From the NCBI GenBank assembly GCA_949427775.1, contig CASQEL010000082.1:1-7797 (forward strand): a stretch of DNA of 7,797 nt, given 5' to 3'. Under the pieces are notes generated by a model. That model searched no databases and was not told where the DNA came from. It saw only the letters and a program-made list of their open reading frames with translations. Below are positions 1 to 5,106 of the stretch, in pieces (the stretch's first letter is position 1; the number at the start of each line of letters is the position of its first letter). A program made the translations under genes and the position numbers. This DNA is from an uncultured Desulfovibrionaceae bacterium (lineage in GTDB: Bacteria > Desulfobacterota > Desulfovibrionia > Desulfovibrionales > Desulfovibrionaceae).

Positions 1-1504
1 TGGCCGCCTGGGAAACGAAGGTGGCTCTGGTATCGGTGCGGGCCGCGCCGAACGCCCCGAACATGGGCCGGTAGCGGACCGGCTGCGGCGTGGGCAGGGA
101 GGCGTTGGGGTCGCCCATATTGGCCCAGTTGATCATGCCGCCCTTGATGACCATCTTGGGTTTGGCGCCGAAGAACTGCGGCTCCCACAGCACGAGGTCG
201 GCCATCTTGCCCACTTCCACGGAACCGATCAGATGGCTGACGCCGTGGGTGACGGCCGGATTGATGGTGACTTTGGCCACGTAGCGCAGCACGCGGAAGT
301 TGTCGTTGTCCGCCGCGTCTTCGGGCAGCCTGCCGCGTCCGGCCTTCATGGCGTCGGCGGTCTGGACGATGCGCAGCCAGTTTTCGCCCACGCGGCCCAT
401 GGCCTGGGAGTCGCTGGAGATCATGGAGATGACGCCCATGTCGTGCAGCACGTTTTCTCCGGCGATGGTTTCGGCGCGCACCCGGCTTTCGGCGAAGGAC
501 ACGTCCGAGGGCACGTTGGGGTTGAGGTTGTGGCAGACCATGATCATGTCGAACAGTTCGGCCTGCGTGTTGATGCCGTAGGGCAGCGTGGGATTGGTGG
601 AGCTGGGCAGCACGTTGGGGTAGCCGGCCACCTTGATGATGTCCGGAGCGTGGCCGCCGCCCGCGCCTTCGGTGTGGTAGGTGTGGATGACGCGGCCGTC
701 GATGGCGGCGATGGTGTCTTCCACATAGCCGGATTCGTTCAGGGTGTCGGTGTGCACGGAAACCTGCACATCCATGATGTCGGCCACGCTCAGCGCGGCG
801 TGCAGCAGGGCGGGCATGGCCCCCCAATCTTCGTGGCACTTGAAGCCGCAGGCCCCGGCTTCGATCTGTTCGACCAGCGGGGCTTCGTTATAGGCATGTC
901 CCTTGCCGAGGAAGCCGATGTTGACGGGCAGCCCTTCGGCGGCCTTGATCATTTTTTCGATGTTCCAGGGGCCGGGGGTGGAAGTCACCCCGTTGGTGCC
1001 GTCCGTGGGGCCGACGCCGCCGCCGAAGAAGGTGGTCACGCCGTTGGACAGCGCCGTGTAGACCTGCTGGGGGGAAATCATGTGCACATGGCTGTCGATG
1101 CCCCCGGCCGTGAGAATCAGGTGTTCTCCGGAGATGGCGTCGGTGGCGTTGCCGCAGACCAGATTGGGGTCCACGCCGTCCATCATGGAGGGGTTGCCGC
1201 TTTTGCCGATGCCCGCGATCCTGCCGTCGCGGATGCCCACGTCGGCCTTGATCACGCCCTGCACGGCGTCAATGATGGTGACGTTGGTGATCACGATGTC
1301 CAGAACGCCGCTGTCGCGTTTCATGCGGGCGTCGCCGCCCATGCCGCCGCGCAGGGTCTTGCCGCCGCCGTACACGGCCTCGTCGCCGTAGCCGCGGAGG
1401 TCTTTTTCAATTTCCACATACAAATCGGTATTGCCCAGACGGATTTTGTCCCCCACGGTGGGGCCGAACAGGGCGCAATACTCCTGGCGTGAAATTTTTG
1501 GCAT
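1..1504 (-). CDS. ureC: Urease alpha (catalytic) subunit UreC, 3' end cut off by window edge
   Basis: Catalytic subunit of the cytoplasmic nickel urease, which hydrolyses urea to ammonia and carbamate. The start is ATG at 1504-1502, giving MPKISRQEYCALFGPTVGD, the usual UreC N-terminus. It has an AAGGAG ribosome site (1514-1519) 9 nt upstream. The 501 codons seen correspond to most of a protein that is about 570 aa in the family, so roughly 70 C-terminal residues are missing. Visible active-site residues are the nickel ligands H139 and H141 (GGIDSHVHMI), the carbamylated lysine K222 (GFKCHEDWG), nickel ligands H251 and H277, nickel ligand D365 (ISSDSQAMG), and the mobile-flap C324-H325 in MVCHNLNP. 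These sit five residues later than in Klebsiella UreC. The residue after the flap His is Asn where Klebsiella has a second His; the catalytic His itself is kept. It lies downstream of ureA and ureB but after a 220-nt gap. The enzyme looks intact as far as visible. Confidence 0.97.
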   Translation of the reverse strand, partial: MPKISRQEYCALFGPTVGDKIRLGNTDLYVEIEKDLRGYGDEAVYGGGKTLRGGMGGDARMKRDSGVLDIVITNVTIIDAVQGVIKADVGIRDGRIAGIGKSGNPSMMDGVDPNLVCGNATDAISGEHLILTAGGIDSHVHMISPQQVYTALSNGVTTFFGGGVGPTDGTNGVTSTPGPWNIEKMIKAAEGLPVNIGFLGKGHAYNEAPLVEQIEAGACGFKCHEDWGAMPALLHAALSVADIMDVQVSVHTDTLNESGYVEDTIAAIDGRVIHTYHTEGAGGGHAPDIIKVAGYPNVLPSSTNPTLPYGINTQAELFDMIMVCHNLNPNVPSDVSFAESRVRAETIAGENVLHDMGVISMISSDSQAMGRVGENWLRIVQTADAMKAGRGRLPEDAADNDNFRVLRYVAKVTINPAVTHGVSHLIGSVEVGKMADLVLWEPQFFGAKPKMVIKGGMINWANMGDPNASLPTPQPVRYRPMFGAFGAARTDTRATFVSQAA

Positions 1505-1724
1505 ACTCAGTGTCTCCTTGAAATATCGGTCCGCCGCGCGGGGAGAAGGACACGACCGGAAAACGGAAGCCCCTCATTGCCCCGCCCGCCGCAACGCCGT
1601 CGTTTTCCGTCCCGCGGCCGTGCAAGGCCGACAGCGGCCTTGCGGCGTGTTCGCTACGGCTTCGGCCGATGCCCGCCGTGCGCCGTGCCGGTCGAAAACA
1701 TGCGCCGTTTCGCGGACGGCGTCG
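1505..1724 (-). other. 220-nt non-coding gap between ureB and ureC
   Basis: Urease structural genes usually sit a few bases apart, but here ureB and ureC are separated by 220 nt. I find no reading frame in it with a recognisable product: the frames crossing it on both strands are GC-rich shadows without a plausible start. The ureC ribosome site lies at its left end. It holds one clear hairpin (1622-1643) and several weaker GC-rich repeats. There is no clear sigma70 promoter, although a promoter that departs from consensus cannot be excluded. It may be an untranslated spacer that sets subunit ratios, or the scar of a deletion or insertion. Confidence 0.6.
1622..1643 (-). repeat. Perfect 9-bp hairpin in the ureB-ureC spacer
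   Basis: GCAAGGCCG (1622-1630) and CGGCCTTGC (1635-1643) are exact reverse complements around a 4-nt loop. In the ure transcript this forms a compact stem of mostly G-C pairs, about 120 nt before the ureC start and about 80 nt after the ureB stop. No T-run follows on the minus strand, so it is not a classical intrinsic terminator. It could be an RNA-processing or stabilising hairpin, or a weak attenuator between ureAB and ureC. Confidence 0.55.
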
Positions 1725-2138
1725 TCATGAGGGCTGTTCCTGCTGTTCGGCGTTCCTGAAGCCGCGCTCGATGGCCGTCTTCACGTCGATGGGCTTGAGC
1801 TGGGTGTTGCCCGTCCAGCCGTTCACCAGATTGTTGAAGCCGAAGGTGCTGGCCGTGCCGCCGATGCGAATGAGAGATACGGTTTTTTCGTCGCCGGGTT
1901 CAAAGCGGATGGCCGTGGTCGAGGAGATGTTCAGGCGCATGCCGAAGGCGGCGGCGCGGTCGAACTCCAGGGCCCGGTTGACTTCAAAGAAATGGAAATG
2001 GGAGCCGACCTGGATGGGACGGTCGCCGGTGTTGCGCACCTTCAGGGAGATGGCCGGACGGGTTTCATTGAACACGATGGGTTCCGAGGCGAAAATGACG
2101 CCGCCCACGGGGGTTTTTGGCGGAGTGGTTTGCGACAT
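1725..2138 (-). CDS. ureB: Urease beta subunit UreB
   Basis: Non-catalytic structural subunit of the urease (UreABC)3 assembly in the cytoplasm. The 137-aa product has the UreB core: GGVIFASEPIVFNE near residues 12-25, VRNTGDRPIQVGSHFHFFEV around 34-53, LEFDRAAAFGMRLNI, then RFEPGDEKTVSLIRIGG and FGFNNLVNGWTG in the second half. It is longer than the roughly 105-aa Klebsiella subunit because of a C-terminal tail of about 25-30 residues ending in EQQEQPS; such tails vary in the family. The start is ATG 2138-2136 with a CGGAGA ribosome site ending 8 nt upstream. The gene follows ureA by 15 nt and belongs to the same operon. The stop is TGA at 1727-1725. Confidence 0.96.
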   Translation of the reverse strand: MSQTTPPKTPVGGVIFASEPIVFNETRPAISLKVRNTGDRPIQVGSHFHFFEVNRALEFDRAAAFGMRLNISSTTAIRFEPGDEKTVSLIRIGGTASTFGFNNLVNGWTGNTQLKPIDVKTAIERGFRNAEQQEQPS

Positions 2139-2153
2139 GTTCTGGTCTCCGGA

Positions 2154-2456
2154 TCAGTTGATGGGATGATGGATGGTGATCAGGCGGCTGCCGTCCGTAA
2201 ACACGGCTTCCACCTGCACGGAAGGAATCATGTCGGCCACGCCTTCCATCACGTCGTCTTTCGTGAGCTTTTTGCGGGTGGCGTCCATGACTTCCTCGAC
2301 GGCTTTGCCTTCGCGCGCGCCTTCCAGAGCGGCGGCCGAAAGCACGGCCACAGCCTCGGGGTGATTGAGTTTCAGCCCCCGGGCCTTGCGTTGCAGGGCG
2401 ACGTTGGCGAGCGTGTGGATCATCAGTTTGTCAAGCTCTCTCGGCGTGAGATGCAT
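2154..2456 (-). CDS. ureA: Urease gamma subunit UreA
   Basis: Smallest structural subunit of the urease trimer, at 100 aa the usual family length. It begins MHLTPRELDKLMIHTLANVA and carries the signature stretches RGLKLNHPEAVAVLSAA (about 26-42), LEGAREGKAVEEVM and the C-terminal strand VQVEAVFTDGSRLITIHHPI. The family commonly has Tyr where this protein has His in LNHPEA. The start ATG (2456-2454) has a very strong GGGAGG ribosome site 5 nt upstream. It is the first gene of the leftward ure operon and is separated from the divergent pyrK by an AT-rich promoter region. Separate, unfused ureA and ureB exclude the Helicobacter-type fused arrangement. Confidence 0.96.
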   Translation of the reverse strand: MHLTPRELDKLMIHTLANVALQRKARGLKLNHPEAVAVLSAAALEGAREGKAVEEVMDATRKKLTKDDVMEGVADMIPSVQVEAVFTDGSRLITIHHPIN

Positions 2457-2471
2457 CAGAACCTCCCTTTT

Positions 2472-2507
2472 GTATCTTAATATACATATCTACTTGAAAT
2501 ATATAAA
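2472..2507 (-). promoter_or_regulatory. Candidate ure promoter with overlapping imperfect palindrome
   Basis: Reading leftwards, TTTATA (2507-2502) and TATATT (2484-2479) are separated by 17 nt. They match the sigma70 -35 and -10 consensus at 4/6 and 5/6 positions. Transcription would start about 16 nt before the ureA ATG, a short leader. A 14-bp imperfect palindrome GTATCTTAATATAC (2472-2485, 12 of 14 positions symmetric) covers the -10 box and the expected start and could be an operator. The surrounding 2470-2516 stretch is far richer in A+T than the rest of the window, so chance matches are likely and the assignment is tentative. Confidence 0.4.
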
Positions 2508-2526
2508 TTTTTTACATCTTGCGGAC

Positions 2527-2554
2527 ACTGTAGCACAACGGCCGCGCTGTGCAA
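2527..2554 (-). promoter_or_regulatory. Alternative upstream ure promoter candidate
   Basis: Leftward TTGCAC (2554-2549) and TACAGT (2532-2527) are 16 nt apart, with 3/6 and 4/6 matches to the sigma70 boxes. If this were the promoter, the ure leader would be about 65 nt and would include the AT-rich stretch and its palindrome. It is weaker than the proximal candidate on sequence alone. Confidence 0.25.
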
Positions 2555-2609
2555 CCACTTTTTTCCGACAAAACCACAACGCCGCGCCGCGCGCTTTTGA
2601 AGGCGAGGC

Positions 2610-2624
2610 AAAAAAATTTTTTTT
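2610..2624. other. A7T8 tract in the divergent intergenic region
   Basis: Seven A residues (2610-2616) run directly into eight T residues (2617-2624), followed by a further AT-rich stretch, within otherwise GC-rich sequence. No G-C stem precedes the T-run closely enough to make an intrinsic terminator. Its place, about 40 nt upstream of the pyrK -35 box and about 55 nt upstream of the distal ure promoter candidate, suits a bent or nucleoid-protein-binding element shared by the two divergent units. This role is inference. Confidence 0.4.
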
Positions 2625-2661
2625 ATTATTTCAGGAAAGTGTCTTTCAGCACAAAGCCTTG

Positions 2662-2690
2662 TTGACCGACGGGCAAAGTCCCACTACACT
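2662..2690 (+). promoter_or_regulatory. Sigma70-type promoter of pyrK-pyrD
   Basis: TTGACC (2662-2667) and TACACT (2685-2690) are spaced by exactly 17 nt and match the -35 and -10 consensus at 5/6 and 4/6. The start would fall near 2697, leaving a leader of about 40 nt before the pyrK ATG. A second -10-like box, TATACT (2711-2716), has no -35 at the right distance. The leader is too short for a pyrimidine-responsive attenuator or riboswitch. Confidence 0.6.
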
Positions 2691-2736
2691 GCGACAGTCA
2701 TAACGACGGATATACTTTGCTTAATTGGAATGCCCC

Positions 2737-3546
2737 ATGTCTCAAGCAACAAGCTGCGCACTGAAAGTTCTCGATCTCGTTCCCTTCGGCCAGGACCCGA
2801 ACACGTCCTTCTTTGCCCTGCGTCTCGAGCGGCCCGCCTGGGAGCGCTGGAAACCGGGCCAGTTCGTCATGCTGCGCCCGCGCTCGTTCGGCCTGGATCT
2901 GCCCTGGGGGCGGCCCTTCGGCATCTGCCATATGACCCCGCATCATATGATCTGTTTCTTTCAGGTCGTGGGACGGGGCACGGCCCGCATGGCCCAACTG
3001 AAAAGCGGCGACGTGGTGCGGGCCTGGGGGCCGCTGGGCAACGGGTTCGCCATGGAACCCGATACGCCGACGCTGCTGCTGGCGGGCGGCATGGGCATCG
3101 TGCCCTTTGTGGGGTACGCGCATACGCACCCCAAACCCTGGAACCTCTCCATGCTGTTCGGCCACCGGGCGCGTCTGAACTGCTACCCGGCGGACAGCAT
3201 CAACGAGCGCATTCCCCTGGACAGCCTCCACGAAACCGGAGACGGCGATCTGGACAACTTCATCTTCACCCTGCGCGAGCGCATGCGGGAATATGCCGAA
3301 CAGTCCGGCCTGGTGCTGGCCTGCGGCCCCACGCCGTTTCTGCGCACCGTGCAGAATTTCGCGGCCGAGTTCGGGGTGCGGACCCAGCTTTCGCTGGAAA
3401 ACCGCATGGCCTGCGGCGTCGGGGCCTGCCTGGGCTGCGTGGTCAACACCACCGACGCCTGGCCTGTGGAAGAAAAACGCCGTTGGCCCGTGCAGGCCTG
3501 TAATCACGGCCCCGTGTTCTGGGCCCAGCATGTCACCCTGGAGTGA
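2737..3546 (+). CDS. pyrK: Dihydroorotate dehydrogenase B electron-transfer subunit PyrK
   Basis: FAD and [2Fe-2S] subunit that carries electrons from the FMN of PyrD to NAD+ in de novo pyrimidine synthesis. The 269-aa product is of normal length (about 255-265 in Firmicutes). An FAD-binding barrel contains GRPFGI (58-63). A nucleotide-binding domain starts with AGGMGIVPF (116-124) and holds ACGPTPFL (195-202). The C-terminal [2Fe-2S] ligands are C226-x4-C231-x2-C234 and C255. This C-terminal cluster layout separates PyrK from other ferredoxin-NADP reductase relatives. I start at ATG 2737 (MSQATSC); a TTG four codons earlier (2725) is in frame but adds only MECP. The ribosome site is poor (TGGA, 2726-2729). 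It is 8 nt upstream of pyrD and forms an operon with it. An antisense open frame across the same region is a shadow. Confidence 0.95.
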   Translation: MSQATSCALKVLDLVPFGQDPNTSFFALRLERPAWERWKPGQFVMLRPRSFGLDLPWGRPFGICHMTPHHMICFFQVVGRGTARMAQLKSGDVVRAWGPLGNGFAMEPDTPTLLLAGGMGIVPFVGYAHTHPKPWNLSMLFGHRARLNCYPADSINERIPLDSLHETGDGDLDNFIFTLRERMREYAEQSGLVLACGPTPFLRTVQNFAAEFGVRTQLSLENRMACGVGACLGCVVNTTDAWPVEEKRRWPVQACNHGPVFWAQHVTLE

Positions 3547-3554
3547 GGCCCGGT

Positions 3555-4475
3555 ATGAATCTTTCCGTCACGCTTCCCGGCGTCCGTCCGCTGACCCTGA
3601 ACAACCCGGTGCTTACCGCGTCGGGCACCTTCGGGTACGGCATGGAATTCGCTTCCTACGGCGATCTGACCTCTCTGGGGGGCATTGTCGTCAAGGGGCT
3701 GTCGCTCAAGCCCCGGTCGGGCAATCCCACGCCCCGCATTGCCGAAACCCCCGCGGGCATGCTCAACGCCGTGGGCCTGCAAAACGACGGCGTGGAATCC
3801 TTCCTCAAGGACAAGCTCCCCCGGCTGCCCTGGCGGGACGTGCCGATCATCGCCAATCTGTACGCCGCCGCGCCGGAGGAATTTGCGGAACTGGCGGGCA
3901 TTTTGGGGTCGGAAGACGGCGTGGCCGCGCTGGAAGTCAATATTTCCTGCCCCAACGTCAAGGAAGGCGGCGTGCTCTTCGGCCAGAAACCTTCCTCGGC
4001 CGCGCGGGTCACGGAAGCGGTGCGCATCGCGGCGCGCAACAAGCCCGTCATCGTCAAGCTGTCCCCCAACGTGACGGACATCGCGGCCGTCGCCCGCGCC
4101 GTGGAGGACGCCGGGGCCGACGCCGTTTCCTGCATCAACACCCTGTCCGGCATGGGCGTTGACGTGCGCACCCGGCGTCCCCTGCTGGCCAACATCATCG
4201 GCGGCCTGTCCGGTCCGGCCATCAAGCCCGTGGCCCTGCGCTGCGTGTGGCAGGTGGCCCGGGCCGTGCATATTCCGGTCATCGGCCTGGGCGGCATCTC
4301 GTGCGCCGAGGATGTGCTGGAATTTATTCTGGTGGGCGCGCACGCGGTCCAGGTGGGCACGGCCAACTTCTTCCGTCCGGACTTCGCCTTTGAGCTGGTG
4401 AAGGAGCTGCCGGAAGCCTGCGCCCGTTTGGGCGTGGCAGGGTTGGACGAACTGCGCGGCACGTTGAAAGTCTGA
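3555..4475 (+). CDS. pyrD: Dihydroorotate dehydrogenase catalytic subunit, class 1B
   Basis: FMN enzyme that oxidises (S)-dihydroorotate to orotate, the fourth step of UMP synthesis, working with PyrK. The 306-aa TIM barrel matches class 1B in length. Visible motifs are ASGTFGYG (22-29), VVKGLSL (45-51), the substrate loop NAVGLQN (71-77), the catalytic cysteine C132 in NISCPNVKEGG, K168 in VIVKLSPNVTD, INTLSGMGVD (195-204), and the FMN phosphate loops GLGGIS (244-249) and VQVGTANF (266-273). A catalytic Cys rather than Ser, and the lack of an N-terminal membrane helix, fit class 1 and exclude the quinone-linked class 2. The start is ATG 3555 rather than the in-frame GTG at 3543, because a TGAGG ribosome site (3544-3548) overlapping the pyrK stop lies 6 nt before it. 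The protein is cytoplasmic and coupled to pyrK. Confidence 0.96.
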   Translation: MNLSVTLPGVRPLTLNNPVLTASGTFGYGMEFASYGDLTSLGGIVVKGLSLKPRSGNPTPRIAETPAGMLNAVGLQNDGVESFLKDKLPRLPWRDVPIIANLYAAAPEEFAELAGILGSEDGVAALEVNISCPNVKEGGVLFGQKPSSAARVTEAVRIAARNKPVIVKLSPNVTDIAAVARAVEDAGADAVSCINTLSGMGVDVRTRRPLLANIIGGLSGPAIKPVALRCVWQVARAVHIPVIGLGGISCAEDVLEFILVGAHAVQVGTANFFRPDFAFELVKELPEACARLGVAGLDELRGTLKV

Positions 4476-4586
4476 CCGCGACGCAAGAAAACAGCGCCAT
4501 GCGGCCGGGGCCGCCCGCTCCGGCATGGTACAGCGCACATAGAGTGCGCGCAGTCTTCGCGGCGGCCGCCCGCTCGCGTGTCGGCG
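4476..4586 (+). other. Structured GC-rich gap after pyrD
   Basis: No gene is visible here. It contains several inverted repeats: CCATGC (4497-4502) pairing with GCATGG (4523-4528), GCGGCC/GGCCGC (4501-4514), GCGCAC/GTGCGC (4533-4538 and 4544-4549), and a 10-bp palindrome at 4561-4570. A 12-nt direct repeat GGCCGCCCGCTC occurs at 4509-4520 and 4564-4575. None of the stems is followed by a T-run, so a classical terminator for pyrKD is not shown. Rho-dependent ending or read-through into the next genes are both possible. Confidence 0.5.
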
Positions 4587-4611
4587 GAGCATTTTCAACG
4601 TGAAAATGTTC
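4587..4611 (+). promoter_or_regulatory. Palindrome ahead of the polyferredoxin/AOR pair
   Basis: CATTTTCA (4590-4597) and TGAAAATG (4601-4608) are exact inverted copies around ACG. The symmetry extends to 11 pairs with one G-T pair, spanning 4587-4611. It is AT-rich, unlike the GC-rich repeats just before it, and lies 37 nt before the chosen start codon. It could be an operator for a dimeric regulator or an mRNA hairpin. It does not match the FNR (TTGAT-N4-ATCAA) or CRP/HcpR spacing that I checked. No confident promoter boxes could be placed around it. Confidence 0.5.
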
Positions 4612-4647
4612 TATCACAAACGATACCTTATCTGGAGTTCCCGACCT

Positions 4648-5106
4648 ATGAAACTTCTCACCGCGCAGCGCATGGACCGTTGCATAGGATGCCACTCGTG
4701 CTCCATGGCGTGCGCCCGATTGGTGCACAAGCAATTTTCCTGGATCACGGCGGGCATCCACATCAAAACCTCCGGGGGCCTGTCCACCGGCTTCGAGGCG
4801 AGCGTCTGCCTGGGCTGCGATCCCGCGGCCTGCGCGGCGGTCTGCCCCACCGGAGCGTGCGTGCAGCGCCCCGGCGGCGGCGTCAAAAAAAAACCTGCCC
4901 TGTGCATCCGCTGCGGCAAATGCGCCGAAGCCTGCCCCGTGGGCGCGGTGCATGTGGATCGGGAAACCGGTCTGCCCTACGTCTGCATCCACTGCGGTCG
5001 TTGCGTGCCCTTCTGCCCGCACGATTGTCTGGCCATGCGCGAGGCCGGAACGCCCGCCCGCTCCCAAACCTCCGCATCCGGAGAGGAGGCTCCCCATGCT
5101 GATTGA
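4648..5106 (+). CDS. Polyferredoxin with four [4Fe-4S] motifs, electron partner of the AOR-family enzyme
   Basis: Predicted cytoplasmic electron-transfer protein of 152 aa. Sixteen cysteines form four cluster motifs: C12/15/18/22, C54/57/62/66 (with four residues between the second and third Cys), C86/89/92/96 and C113/116/119/123. Three of these are followed by Pro. There is no signal peptide or membrane segment. The architecture resembles the ferredoxin-like subunits that accompany AOR-type enzymes (AorA of Aromatoleum, YdhY beside YdhV in E. coli). Its stop overlaps the AOR gene by 11 nt, so co-translation is likely. I chose ATG 4648, where MKLLTAQRMDRCIGC begins directly with the domain; TGGAG lies 10 nt upstream. 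In-frame GTG 4600, with GGAG 10 nt before it, and ATG 4606 would add 16 or 14 residues and cannot be ruled out. A hydrogenase or DMSO-reductase partner is less likely given the neighbour. The last 20 or so residues are a polar tail without known function. Confidence 0.88.
   Translation: MKLLTAQRMDRCIGCHSCSMACARLVHKQFSWITAGIHIKTSGGLSTGFEASVCLGCDPAACAAVCPTGACVQRPGGGVKKKPALCIRCGKCAEACPVGAVHVDRETGLPYVCIHCGRCVPFCPHDCLAMREAGTPARSQTSASGEEAPHAD

Noticed and set aside
233..1492. 419-codon open frame on the plus strand over ureC
   Set aside because: It lies antisense to a clear ureC; its product is a low-complexity Gly/Ala/His/Val-rich sequence typical of the shadow frame of a GC-rich gene.
2725..2736. 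Upstream TTG start for PyrK
   Set aside because: Adds only four residues, TTG is a weak start, and ATG 2737 gives the natural N-terminus.
3504..4598. 364-codon minus-strand frame over pyrD
   Set aside because: Shadow of pyrD, without domain features or ribosome site.
4600..4617. CRP/HcpR-like site GTGA...TCAC
   Set aside because: The half-sites are 10 nt apart instead of 6, so the spacing does not fit this regulator family.
4600..4647. GTG/ATG upstream starts for the polyferredoxin
   Set aside because: They add 14-16 residues (MKMFYHKRYLIW...) before the first cluster motif, where ferredoxins of this type usually begin directly; kept as an alternative only.
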